From Amycolatopsis sp. FDAARGOS 1241 (lineage in GTDB: Bacteria; Actinomycetota; Actinomycetes; Mycobacteriales; Pseudonocardiaceae): a stretch of DNA of 64,000 nucleotides. The stretch is from positions 124,001 to 188,000 of the forward strand of contig NZ_CP069526.1 in assembly GCF_016889705.1 (NCBI RefSeq), read 5' to 3'. The translations under genes were made by a program, and so were the position numbers. The notes beneath the pieces are model-generated. The model did no database searches. It saw only the letters and a list, made by a program, of their open reading frames with translations, and had not been told where the DNA came from. Shown one piece after another: positions 17,097-26,073 of the stretch; positions within the stretch are counted from its first letter, which is position 1; each line of letters begins with the position of its first letter.

Positions 17097-18320
17097 TCAG
17101 CCGAGCATCAGCAGGACCTGCAGCTCACCGACCACGAACCCGATCACGCCGCCGACGGCGATGAGCTTCCACTCGTCCTGCCGGAACGCCGGACGCAGCA
17201 GGCCCTCGAACTCCACGGGTGTGAGCGCGAGCATGCGCTGTTCGATGACCTTGGCGACGTCCATGGCCTGCGTGAGGTAGCCCTCGGCGTAGCGGACGGT
17301 CAGCGGCAGCTCCGCGAGCGCCCGCTTCGCCGCTTCGTGCTTCATCTCCTGCAGTCGCCGGCCGCCGACGGCCATCGTGAGCACGGGTTTCGCCAGGCTG
17401 GCCTGCTGGTCGACGGCGTGGCCCACCGCGCGTTCGACCATCGCCACGAGCCGGTCGGACTTCGGGCCGCGCAGCAGCGCCTCGAGCAGGTTCGCCGTGG
17501 TCAGGACCTCGGAGGCGATCAGCTCGCCGTACTGCCGGGCGACCTCGGCGCGCCGGCGTTGGAACTTGCCCTGCAGGATCACGCGGCCGAACCGGACTGG
17601 TTCGCGCGGCAGGAAGATCATCTTGATCGCCAGCCAGTCGGTGAACAGGCCGATGCAGCCGCCGAAGAGTGGCAGCACGAGCGGCTGGCGCGTGAACGCC
17701 CACACGACCGCCTGCACGACCCCGAGACCGAACCCGAAGAAGATGCCGGCGCGCGCGATGAACGTCATCTCCGGGCGCGACGTCTCGCGGATCAGCTTCA
17801 CGAGCAGGGCCTTGTCGCGCGTGAGGGCTTCGACCGTCATGTGCCGCACGTCGAGCACTTCGTCGAGGTTGTCGCGCACGTCCTCGAGGAACTCGCGCAC
17901 GAGCCGCGGCGCGTTGGCCTGGACCTGCTTGATGAGCAGCTCCTGCGCGAGCGTCGGCAGGACCTCCCACAGCCTGGGGTGGTGCTGCTCCAGCACGTCG
18001 CGGGCGATGCCGTCGACGGCGCGCAGCAGCGGTTGCTCGAGCTCGCGCGTGACGATGACCGGGTCGATCTTGTCGAAGATCTCCTTGATGTCGAGCAGGT
18101 TCGTCGTGAGCAGTTCGGTGGCGATGGCCGCCATCCGGCCGCCGTGCTTGGGCACCACGCCCTGCCAGCCGAGGAACGGCTTGATCCCCACGAATTCGAG
18201 CGGGCGGAACATCATCTCGATCGCGACGCGCTTGGTGACGTAGCCGATCAGCGCGGCGATGAACGGCATCGTGGCGTAGACGGGCCAGTGCCGCGCGAGG
18301 TCGTCGAGGACCACGTCCAA
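17097..18320 (-). CDS. DUF445 family membrane protein
   Basis: A 407-residue protein of the DUF445 (YheB-like) family. N-terminal hydrophobic segment with FIAALIGYVTKRVAIEMMFRPLEF, central FFGFGLGVVQAVVWAFTRQPLVLPL and FTDWLAIKMIF, and C-terminal KLIAVGGVIGFVVGELQVLLML. The family pattern of repeated xxTKxxAixMMFRP and TDWLAIKMIF segments is complete. Function of the family is not established. Two decayed paralogs follow upstream. The gene starts divergently from nothing close, and lies 52 bases from the AlgX-like gene. Confidence 0.85.
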   Translation of the reverse strand: MDVVLDDLARHWPVYATMPFIAALIGYVTKRVAIEMMFRPLEFVGIKPFLGWQGVVPKHGGRMAAIATELLTTNLLDIKEIFDKIDPVIVTRELEQPLLRAVDGIARDVLEQHHPRLWEVLPTLAQELLIKQVQANAPRLVREFLEDVRDNLDEVLDVRHMTVEALTRDKALLVKLIRETSRPEMTFIARAGIFFGFGLGVVQAVVWAFTRQPLVLPLFGGCIGLFTDWLAIKMIFLPREPVRFGRVILQGKFQRRRAEVARQYGELIASEVLTTANLLEALLRGPKSDRLVAMVERAVGHAVDQQASLAKPVLTMAVGGRRLQEMKHEAAKRALAELPLTVRYAEGYLTQAMDVAKVIEQRMLALTPVEFEGLLRPAFRQDEWKLIAVGGVIGFVVGELQVLLMLG

Positions 18321-18362
18321 ACCGGCCTCCCTCCCGCTCGCCAGCAGAACGGTATCGCAGTT

Positions 18363-19265
18363 TCAGCGCAGGACGACCAGCGCCTGGAGCTCATCGACGA
18401 GTCCGCCGATGACCGCGCCGACGGCGATCAGCTTCCCTTCGTCCTGCCGGAACGCCGGGCGGCGGATGGTCTCGGGCACGCGTTCGGCGGATTTCGCGGC
18501 GGCGGCCTGCTTCATTTCCTGGAACCGTTTCGTGCCGACGGCGATCGCGACGAACGGCTTCAGGACGCGCGCCTGCGAGTCGATCGTCCGCTGCACCTCG
18601 CGGGTGATCATCGTGAACAGGCGATCGGACTTCGGGCCGCGCAGCGCAGAAAGACGCCCTGCCACGAGTACAGGCCGAAGAACCGTTTCGGCTCAAGCGA
18701 GAAGAAGATCATCTTCAACGCGAGCCAGTCGGTGAGCCAGCCGATGCCGAGGCCGAACAGGGGCAGCACGATCGGCGATTTCGTGAGGGTCCACGCGAGC
18801 AGCTGCACGCACCCGAGAACGAACCCGAAGACGATTCCCGGCCGCGCGATGAACTGCGTTTCCGGCGGGAGGTGTCGCGGATCAGGCGGTCGAGGAGCGC
18901 TTTGTCGCGACGAGGCTGGTCACGACAAGATGCTCGAGGTCGAGCACGGCCTCGATGTCCAGCACCTCGCGCGTCACGTCTTCGACGACTTCGAGCAGCG
19001 GTTGCTCGATCTCCTTGGCCACCTGCGCGGGGTCGAGGCGGGCGAAGATTTCTTTCGGGGCGACGAGGTTCGTGGTGAGGATTTCCGCGGCCGTCATCGC
19101 TATGCGTTCGGCGTTGGCGGGAAGCACCTTTTGCCGGCCGCGGAACGGTCTGACGCCGACGAACTCGACGGGCCGGAACATCATTTCGCTCGCCACGCGT
19201 TTGGTGACGTAGCCGATCAGCGCGGCGATGAACGGCATCGTCGGGTAGACCTGCCAGTGCTGCAC
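18363..19265 (-). pseudogene. Decayed second DUF445 paralog
   Basis: Homologous to the preceding gene but broken: the N-terminal part (FIAALIGYVTKRVASEMMFRPVEF, to about 18882) runs into a stop, the centre (FGLGIGWLTDWLALKMIF) is read in another frame, and the C-terminal part (MKQAAAAKSAERVPETIRRPAFRQDEGK) in a third, with internal segments missing. Clearly a tandem duplicate that has lost function. Confidence 0.83.
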
Positions 19266-19478
19266 CGCGATCCCCTTGTTTCGCGTTCACCGCACGGTTG
19301 CGGGCCGAGGTCGGGGCGGCAGGGGCAAGACCTGCGGTTCTCCGGTTCTGTGGTTCGTCGGCGATGCGGCCGCTGCGCGAGGTCTCGACCAACGCCGGCG
19401 GAGCGTTTCGAGCCCGGTGACCTTTTTCTCCGCATCGAGCCCAGGCAAGAACCTGTCTGGGGTCAGGAGGCGCCTCTA

Positions 19479-19584
19479 GGGTCCGGAACAGCGTCTCGAT
19501 CGCGACGCGTGGGGTGGCGTAGGCGATGAACGGCGTGGTCGGGTACGTGCCGGTGCGCGATGTGGTCGTGGGGGATTGGCGCAC
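19479..19584 (-). pseudogene. N-terminal scrap of a third DUF445 copy
   Basis: TTPFIAYATPRVAIETLFRTLE repeats the N-terminal DUF445 signature (FIAALIGYVTKRVAIEMMFRPLE), about 35 residues only. The rest is absent. Together with the two neighbours this shows repeated tandem duplication and decay. Confidence 0.65.
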
Positions 19585-19733
19585 TGTCCATTCGGGTCTT
19601 CTGCCGTTACCGTGTTGTTAGCCCGATTGTCGCCGGCAGGACAGGATGCCATGCGTGACGGGCTGTTCCGCGTTTCGTAATGCAGCCGTTTGGCGGTACG
19701 TACGAACGCACCGCCCCTCACTAAGGTGGCCCG

Positions 19734-20936
19734 ATGGTCGCGCCCGAGAAGTCCGAAGCCACCCCGAAGAGCGCCCCGTTCGCGGTCGCCGTCAGGGGTT
19801 ACAACCAGCGCCAGGTCGACGAGCGCCTCACCGCGCTCACGCGCGAGCTGCGGGAGACGTCGCGCAGCCGCGACGAGGCCATCGCGACGTCCGGTGAGCT
19901 GTCGAAGGCTCTCACCACCACTCAGAACGAGCTCTCCGAGGCGAAGGCCGCTCTCGTGCGGCTGAGCTCGAGTCCTTCGGGCGCGGGCGCGATGGCGGAG
20001 CGCGTACGCATGATGATGCAGCTCGCCGAGGAGGAGATCGCCGACCTCCGCTCCGCGGCCGAAGCCGACGCCGCTTCCACCCGCACCGAGGCCGACAAGT
20101 ACGCGCACGAAACCCAGCGCACGATGGAACGCCTCGCCAAGGAAGCCGAAGCCGAACGCGACCGGCTTCTCGCCGAAGCCCAGGCCGACATCGCGTCCCG
20201 CCTGCAGGCCGCCGAGGACGACATCGCCGCGCGCATCGCCGCCGCCCACGCGGACATCGAATCCCGCACCCTCGCCGCCGACGAGGACATCGCCTCCCGC
20301 ACCGCCGCGGCCAACGCGGACATCGAGGCCCGCACCCGCGCCGCGGATGAGGACATCGCGACCCGCACCACCGCGTGCAACGAGGACATCGCCACCCGCA
20401 CCGCCGCCGCCAACGCCGACATCGAAGCCCGCACCCAGGCCGCCGACCGCGCCCGCACCGAAGCGGACGAAGCCGCCGCCCGCGCCCGCGCCGAGGCCGA
20501 CGAGGCCGCCGCCACCGCCCGCGCCGAAGCCGACGCCGCCGCGGAAGCCGCCGCCTCCGCCGCCCGCTCCGAAGCCGACCGCCTCGCGTCCGAAGAGATC
20601 GCCACCAAGAAGTCCCAGACGGACTCCGCTCTCGCCGACGCCCTCCAGAAGCAGGCCGAGGCCACCGAGTCCCGCACCCTGGCCCTCGAGCTGCGCGCCA
20701 AGGTCGCCGACCGCATCGCGGCCACCAACGTGGCCGTCCAGGAAGCCCTCCGCCTCCTCTCCTCTCAGGACCAGGCCGCGACCGACCCGGCCACCTCCAC
20801 CTCCGAGGCCCCCGCCGACTCCCCGGACACCGACTCGGTGTCCCCGGCCACCGCCGAGGACACCGAGCCCCCGGCCCCGGCCGAGCGCTCGACGCCGGCT
20901 AGGTCCTCGAACTCCACCAAGCCCTCCGGCCGCTGA
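19734..20936 (+). CDS. DivIVA-like coiled-coil protein with tandem 14-residue repeats
   Basis: A 400-residue protein. Near the N-terminus FAVAVRGYNQRQVDERL is a DivIVA-type membrane/pole-binding motif. From about 65 to 300 it is almost all coiled coil, very Ala/Glu/Asp/Arg rich. Residues about 135-240 carry a tandem repeat of roughly 14 residues of the type ADIEARTxAADEDI. The tail is Pro/Ser/Thr rich and disordered. Actinobacterial proteins with this plan (Wag31, Scy, FilP families) act as polar or cytoskeletal scaffolds; identity with any one is not claimed. Repeat number may vary between strains. Confidence 0.85.
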   Translation: MVAPEKSEATPKSAPFAVAVRGYNQRQVDERLTALTRELRETSRSRDEAIATSGELSKALTTTQNELSEAKAALVRLSSSPSGAGAMAERVRMMMQLAEEEIADLRSAAEADAASTRTEADKYAHETQRTMERLAKEAEAERDRLLAEAQADIASRLQAAEDDIAARIAAAHADIESRTLAADEDIASRTAAANADIEARTRAADEDIATRTTACNEDIATRTAAANADIEARTQAADRARTEADEAAARARAEADEAAATARAEADAAAEAAASAARSEADRLASEEIATKKSQTDSALADALQKQAEATESRTLALELRAKVADRIAATNVAVQEALRLLSSQDQAATDPATSTSEAPADSPDTDSVSPATAEDTEPPAPAERSTPARSSNSTKPSGR

Positions 20937-21188
20937 GCCACCTCCTTCGTCCACTCTCGCGGGCCCATCATCGGTGGGCCCGCTCTTCATTGCCCTCGCC
21001 TGCACGGTTCGCCGTCCAGGACGCCGAGTGGTCGGTCTCGGCCAGGCCCTCAACGCCGATCCGTTGCCACTCCTTGATCAGGCCACCCGGCAGTCCGACG
21101 AAGGTGCGATCGAGGCGTGCGGCCTCGGGCATCGGCGGAGCTTGTTCGCCGATCCCGCACCGCCGAAGGGGGTATTCCGGCTCAATAC

Positions 21189-21977
21189 TGGCGGCGCCAA
21201 TCTGCTGGGCCTGCCGACCGGGTTGTCCGTGCCGGCCGGGCCGTTCGACCTGCGTCCCAGCGCGATCGGCGCCGGAGTGCGGGAGCCGGGTGACGGCATC
21301 CTGACCGCGGGTACCACGCTCGCGTGCCAAGTGCGCACGGCCGACATGGCATTCGAACGCGAGGGCGAGCGGGCCGGAATGTCTCTGTCCACACCGGACG
21401 AGTCGCGGTACTTGCCGGCGATGGTCGGCACCGCCGGCATCGACTGGGTGTGCGCGTTGCTGCGTTACGACGTCGCGGAGATCGACGCGCTACTGGCGAG
21501 CAGCGCCGCGAGTGCGGGTGGCGTGCGAGCGTTGCCGTTCCTGTCGGTTTCCGGCGAGCGTGCGCCGTTCGTCGACGCGGGCGCACGGGCGCAGTTCGCC
21601 GGGCTGAGCCTGGAAAGCAGCCCGGGGTGACTGGTGCGGGCGTTGTGCGAATCGATCGAGTTGGCCGCGAGGCACTGCTTCGAGGCGGCCGGGCTTTCGG
21701 GCCGGCCGTACGCGTGTGGCGGGGGCACGCGCTCGCAGGGGTGGATTCGGATCTTCGCCGACGTGCTGGGCCGGCCGATCGTGATCCCGAGCGATCCGGG
21801 AGTCGGCGCGCGGAGCGCGGTTCTCACGGCCGCTTCGGCACGCCGTTCGACCAGGAGCGGTGGGCGGCCAACTCGCGAACGGTGGCCGTCCGGCCGGAGA
21901 ATGTCGAGGTCTACGAGCGCGGTTACGCCGGCTACCAGGGGTCCCTCGCCGCCGCGCGCGGACTGTGGAGGCTGTGA
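21189..21977 (+). pseudogene. C-terminal half of an FGGY carbohydrate kinase, broken
   Basis: Readable segments are NTGGANLLGLPTGLSVPAGP with DLRPSAIGAGVREPGDGIL, then PFLSVSGERAPFVDAGAR, an in-frame TGA at 21628, then VRALCESIELAARHCFEAAG and GGGTRSQGWIRIFADVLGRP, and a frameshift near 21838 to FDQERWAANSR and YERGYAGYQGSLAAARGLW. These are the C-terminal FGGY kinase motifs. The N-terminal domain is missing. The stretch 20937-21188 has no gene. The reading ends in the start codon of the aldolase gene, so the pair was an operon. Confidence 0.8.
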
Positions 21978-22627
21978 TGATCCTCGAGGACGAGCGGGCC
22001 GCCGTCTGCGACTACGCGCGTCGCCTGACGGCCGACGGCCTGGTCGTCGGCACCTCCGGCAACATCTCCGTCCGAGATGGCGCGTTGATCGCCGTCACGC
22101 CCACGGGCGTCGACTACGCGGGCCTGCAGCCGGCCGACATCCCCGTCGTGAGCGTCGACGGCGAACCCGTCGAGGGCGAGCTGAAGCCGACGAGCGAACT
22201 CCCGATGCACCTCACGATCTACACCCGCGCCGCCGACCCGGACGGCGCGCCGATCACCGCGGTCGTCCACACGCACTCCGTGCACGCCACGGCTGTCTCG
22301 ACCCTGGTCGACGAGGTCCCGCCCATCCACTACATGCTCGCCACCGTCGGCCCGACCGCCCGCGTCGCCCCCTACGGAACCTACGGCACCGACGCGTTGG
22401 CCCACAACATGCTCAAAGCCCTCGACTCCCGCCGCGGGTGCCTCCTGGCCAACCACGGCACCATCACCTACGGCGACACCCTGCGCGCCGCGTACGACCG
22501 CGCCCAGCAACTCGAGTGGGTGTGCCGCCTGTGGCTGCTGGCCCGCTCCGCGGGGGCCCCGGCGTTGCTGCCCTCGGAGGAGATCGAGCACGTGGTGGAC
22601 AAACTGCGGGATTACGGCCAGCGCTGA
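21977..22627 (+). CDS. Class II aldolase/adducin family protein
   Basis: A 216-residue protein. GTSGNISVRDG and LKPTSELPMHLTIY match the sugar-phosphate site, and HTHSVHA plus a later LANHGTITYG supply the zinc His residues and catalytic Glu in the TSE region. Close families are L-fuculose-phosphate aldolase and L-ribulose-5-phosphate epimerase. ATG at 21977 overlaps the kinase stop. With the kinase destroyed, the original pentose or deoxysugar pathway is likely disabled unless another kinase serves it. Confidence 0.87.
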   Translation: MILEDERAAVCDYARRLTADGLVVGTSGNISVRDGALIAVTPTGVDYAGLQPADIPVVSVDGEPVEGELKPTSELPMHLTIYTRAADPDGAPITAVVHTHSVHATAVSTLVDEVPPIHYMLATVGPTARVAPYGTYGTDALAHNMLKALDSRRGCLLANHGTITYGDTLRAAYDRAQQLEWVCRLWLLARSAGAPALLPSEEIEHVVDKLRDYGQR

Positions 22628-22668
22628 GTCGGGCGCGCTGTCGGCTGCCACCGCAGACGTCCTGGCGA

Positions 22669-24102
22669 TCAGAATTGGTAGTAAAGGAACGGACTGAACG
22701 TCCCCGTCGCTACCAGGATTGCGGCGTAGACGAGGCCGGCGGTCATCACGCCGACGCGCAGGGCCGTGGCGGGGCGGGTGCGGGACGACTCCAGGAGGGG
22801 GCCCGTCACGGGCTGGGCAGGCAGGAGGAAGACCGCGAGAGCCAGAATCAGGATGACGAGGCGCTGGTTGGTCAGCGCGCTGGACACGACGTCGCCCAGG
22901 CCGGTGAAGTCCGGGAGGAGCATGTGGCCGATCATGGCGAGCGCGTGGGCCAGGTCGGCGGAGCGGAAGAACACCCAGCCGAACACCACGAGGACCAGGG
23001 TGAGCAGTCGGCGGGCGAGGCGGGCGACGCGGCCGGTCGGGGTGTTGCCCCAGTTGAAGCGGCGTTCGATGACCAGCAGGGCGCCGTGGTAGCAGCCCCA
23101 GACCAGGAACGTCCACTGGGCTCCGTGCCAGAAGCCCGTCAGGACGAAGACGATGCAGAGGTTGCGGTAGGTCTTGCCGGCGCCGGAGCGGTTGCCGCCG
23201 AGGGGGATGTAGACGTAATCGCGGAACCAGCGTGACAGCGACATGTGCCAGCGGCGCCAGAATTCCGTGATGGTGACCGACGAGTACGGCCGCGCGAAGT
23301 TCTCCGGCAGGCGGAAGCCGAGCATGCGGCCGAGGCCGATGGCCATGTCCGAGTAGCCGGAGAAGTCGAAGAACAGCTGCAGCGTGTAGCCCACGGCGCC
23401 GAGCCAGGCCGTCGCGAACGTCATCTGGTTGCTGGGCGTCGAGAAGCACGCCTCGACCATGGGGGAGAGCGAGTCGGCGACGATGGATTTCTTGCACAGG
23501 CCCAGCGCGAACCGCGGGAAGCCGGCGGCGATGTCGTCGAGGCGGTGCGAACGCTGCTGCGGCAGCTGGTCCGCGATCTCGCGGTAACGCACGATCGGGC
23601 CCGCGATGAGCTGCGGGAACATCGCGATGTACGCCGCGAAGGACACGGGGTTGCGCAGCGCGTGCCGTTCGCCGCGGAAGATGTCCACGACGTACGAAAT
23701 GTGGTGGAACGTGTAGAACGAGATGCCGATCGGCACCACGATGTTCGCGACGCCGACGTCCCCGCCGAACCAGTGCGCGACGGCCGCGATCTGCTGCGTC
23801 GCGAAGCCCGCGTATTTCCAGATCACCAGCACGAGCACGTCGAGCGTGACGACGCCGATGAGGATCCGCTTGCGCCGCTTGCCGTGCACGTCCCACGGGC
23901 TGGGCTCGAGCGCAGGCCCCGCGAGGAAGTTCACGGCCATGCAGCCCAGCAGCAGGAACAGGTACGGCCCGGCGCCGATCGTGTAGAACAGCAAGCTCGC
24001 CACCGCGACGATCGCGTTGCGCCAGCTGCGCGGGCACACCAGCACGGCGACCAGCACCGCCGGCATGAAGTACCACAAGAACAGCGGCGAAACGAACGAC
24101 AT
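22669..24102 (-). CDS. MBOAT family O-acyltransferase (AlgI/DltB-like)
   Basis: A 477-residue multi-span protein with about ten hydrophobic segments. VVPIGISFYTFHHISYVVDI, FPQLIAGPIVRYREI, then the invariant catalytic His in FVLTGFWHGAQWTFLVWG and the re-entrant FARPYSSVTITEFWRRWHMSLSRW with WFRDYVYIPLGGNR. This passes acyl groups across the membrane to an exported acceptor. The AlgX-like gene at 15732-17045 is the obvious candidate partner, separated by 5.6 kb. Substrate unknown. Confidence 0.93.
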   Translation of the reverse strand: MSFVSPLFLWYFMPAVLVAVLVCPRSWRNAIVAVASLLFYTIGAGPYLFLLLGCMAVNFLAGPALEPSPWDVHGKRRKRILIGVVTLDVLVLVIWKYAGFATQQIAAVAHWFGGDVGVANIVVPIGISFYTFHHISYVVDIFRGERHALRNPVSFAAYIAMFPQLIAGPIVRYREIADQLPQQRSHRLDDIAAGFPRFALGLCKKSIVADSLSPMVEACFSTPSNQMTFATAWLGAVGYTLQLFFDFSGYSDMAIGLGRMLGFRLPENFARPYSSVTITEFWRRWHMSLSRWFRDYVYIPLGGNRSGAGKTYRNLCIVFVLTGFWHGAQWTFLVWGCYHGALLVIERRFNWGNTPTGRVARLARRLLTLVLVVFGWVFFRSADLAHALAMIGHMLLPDFTGLGDVVSSALTNQRLVILILALAVFLLPAQPVTGPLLESSRTRPATALRVGVMTAGLVYAAILVATGTFSPFLYYQF

Positions 24103-24481
24103 CGGTGACGGACCCCCTCGGTTCCGGAGCTGACCTTAGCCCGAGTGGGTGGCCCAGTGGAGTGAAGCCCAGCCGATCCCGGCGCGAATCACTGACTGTG
24201 ATGGCACAAGGGGCACCGCTGACCCTCGCGCGACGAGGTCCAGACCCCTGCGAGCGCCTCGCCCCGGCGGACATGCCCCCGCCCTCCCCGGGGGCGTCCC
24301 CGACCCATTTTATCGGTGAGGGGCGACAAAACGGTCGGACGGCTCTTGGAGGGCGGAGCTGTCCACAATTCGGTCGGGCTGTGGGTAACTGCGTCGGCTG
24401 GAGGGGTGAGGCTGCTTTGCTCGGTAAGTACCTCGCGAGGCGAGGCAAGGCGGCGCGGCGCCGAGCGAGTGCTGTGGTCCG

Positions 24482-25030
24482 GATGGTGGATGAAGGCGAG
24501 GCGGTCCGGCACCGGCGAAGGCTCCGTTCGGATGGCGGGCGACCTCGCAACGCGAGGCCGTCCCGGCACCGGCAAAGGCGTGATGCCGGCAAGCGAGCTG
24601 CGGCCGCAGGGCGTGCGGCCGGTGGTCCTGGAGCGCGCCGCGGAGCCCACGAAGGGTGCGCGCGCTCGGGCTGCACTCCCGCAGCATCGAGCCGATGGAC
24701 CAGCGCGGGCTGCTGCAGCGGTTCCTCCCGGAAGGGCAGCGCCACCCGCTCGCCGCTTCTTCGCGGGCATCGAGAAGCCGGCGCCGCACGGGCTGGACAC
24801 GCCCCACCCGTTCGCGCTCGGTCGGATGGCGGGTGATCTCGTGGCGCGAGGCGGTCCGCCATCCGAACGAGAGCGTCCGTGCGGACGGTGGGAGACCCGG
24901 CGAGAAGAGACGGGGCCACGGGCAAGAGCATCCGTGGAGGGCGGGCGACGTCGGCGAGGCGACGCGAGGCGGCCTGACACCGGCAAAGGTGAGATGGCAG
25001 GCCGCGTCAGCGAGGCGACGCGAGGCGGCC
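24482..25030. repeat. Gene-free stretch with short imperfect direct repeats
   Basis: Between the MBOAT start (24102) and rlmB stop (25064) no gene is convincing. A 21-base unit (GCGAGGCGACGCGAGGCGGCC) occurs at 24954 and 25010. A longer imperfect unit (TCGGATGGCGGGYGAYCTCG then CGCGAGGC) occurs at about 24529 and 24822, and CACCGGCAAAGGYG at 24566 and 24977. The composition is unlike the neighbours. Could be decayed repeat-driven sequence or a repeated intergenic family. Confidence 0.5.
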
Positions 25031-25063
25031 CCGACAACCCGAGACCCCGAAAACCCGACAAGA

Positions 25064-26035
25064 TCAGCTCAGGCGACCCGCCAAGCGGCGACGGCGGGCG
25101 ACCTCCGCCAGCAGCACCCCGGCGGCGACCGAGGCATTCAGCGACTCCACGCCGGCCGCCATGGGGATGGAGACGGTGGCGTCGCAGGTTTCGCGGACGA
25201 GGCGGGACAGGCCGCGGCCCTCGGAGCCCAGGACGACGACCAGCGGGTCCGCCGCGAGCTCCAGGGAGTCGATGTCCACGGTGCCGTCGGCGTCGAGACC
25301 GACGATCATGAGGCCGTCGGACGCCCAGGCGCGCAACTGGCGCGTGAGGTTCGTCGCGACGGCGATGGGGAGCTTGGCGGCCGTGCCGGCGCTGGTGCGC
25401 CAGGCCACCGCGGTCATGCCGGCGCTGCGGCGCTCGGGCAGCAGCACACCCTGGGCGCCGAACGCGGCGGCGGACCGGATGACGGCGCCGAGGTTGCGCG
25501 GGTCCGTGACGCCGTCGAGCGCGACGAACAGCGGGGTGCTGCCGGAATTGCGCGCGGCGGCGAGCAGGTCGTCCGGGTGCGCGTACTCGAAGGGCGGCAC
25601 CTGCAGGCCCAGGCCCTGGTGCATGGCCCGGTTGGTCTTGCGGTCGAGCTCCTCGCGCGGGATCTCGAGGATGGAGATGCCCTTGTCCGCGGCCAGGCGC
25701 ACGGCCTCGTTCACGCGGTCGTCGATGTCGATGTTGAGCGCGACGTACAGCGCGGTGCCCGGGACGTCGGCGCGCAAGGCCTCGACGACCGGGTTGCGGC
25801 CGGCGATCAGCTCCGGCCGGTCGGCCTTCTTCTGGCGCTGCTGTTCGCGCGTCTTCTCACGCGCCTTCGCCGCCTGGGCGGCGCGGTGCGCCTTGTGGCC
25901 CGGCCGGTCCTCGGCCTTCGGCGTGGGGCCCTTGCCTTCGAGCGCCTTGCGCCGCTGCCCGCCGGAGCCAACGACGGCGCCCTTCTTGGTGCCGGCCTTG
26001 CGGATGGCGCCCTGACGCCGTGAGTTGCCTGCCAT
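25064..26035 (-). CDS. rlmB: 23S rRNA (guanosine-2'-O-)-methyltransferase (TrmH/RlmB, SpoU family)
   Basis: A 323-residue SpoU methyltransferase. A basic, disordered 70-residue N-terminus ([20 protein letters not shown]) precedes the RNA-binding substrate domain ([19 protein letters not shown]) and the knotted SPOUT domain: [34 protein letters not shown] and [17 protein letters not shown]. It 2'-O-methylates G in 23S rRNA (G2251 in E. coli). 38 bases separate its start from the cysS stop. This order is the same as Rv3579c-Rv3580c in M. tuberculosis. Confidence 0.92.
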   Translation of the reverse strand: MAGNSRRQGAIRKAGTKKGAVVGSGGQRRKALEGKGPTPKAEDRPGHKAHRAAQAAKAREKTREQQRQKKADRPELIAGRNPVVEALRADVPGTALYVALNIDIDDRVNEAVRLAADKGISILEIPREELDRKTNRAMHQGLGLQVPPFEYAHPDDLLAAARNSGSTPLFVALDGVTDPRNLGAVIRSAAAFGAQGVLLPERRSAGMTAVAWRTSAGTAAKLPIAVATNLTRQLRAWASDGLMIVGLDADGTVDIDSLELAADPLVVVLGSEGRGLSRLVRETCDATVSIPMAAGVESLNASVAAGVLLAEVARRRRLAGRLS

Positions 26036-26073
26036 GTGTAACCGAGTCCTTCACTCTCCCGCAAGCGTTCGGG

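Noticed and set aside
15744..19529. Very long open frame of more than 1200 codons on the plus strand
   Set aside because: It runs opposite to the AlgX-like and DUF445 genes and is Arg/His/Asp rich, the usual antisense shadow of high-GC coding DNA.
20968..21180. Minus-strand frame with LDRTFVGLPGGLIKEWQRIG opposite the kinase remnant region
   Set aside because: Looks protein-like for about 40 residues but has no recognisable family and no start; left as unassigned.
21932..24931. Open frame of about 1000 codons on the minus strand
   Set aside because: It crosses the aldolase in antisense, the MBOAT gene in a shifted frame and the gene-free repeats; no domain is seen along it.
24656..25060. 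Protein-like frame GLHSRSIEPMDQRGLLQRF in the repeat region
   Set aside because: Only about 30 residues look protein-like, codon bias is poor and it runs into the repeats; not enough to call a gene.
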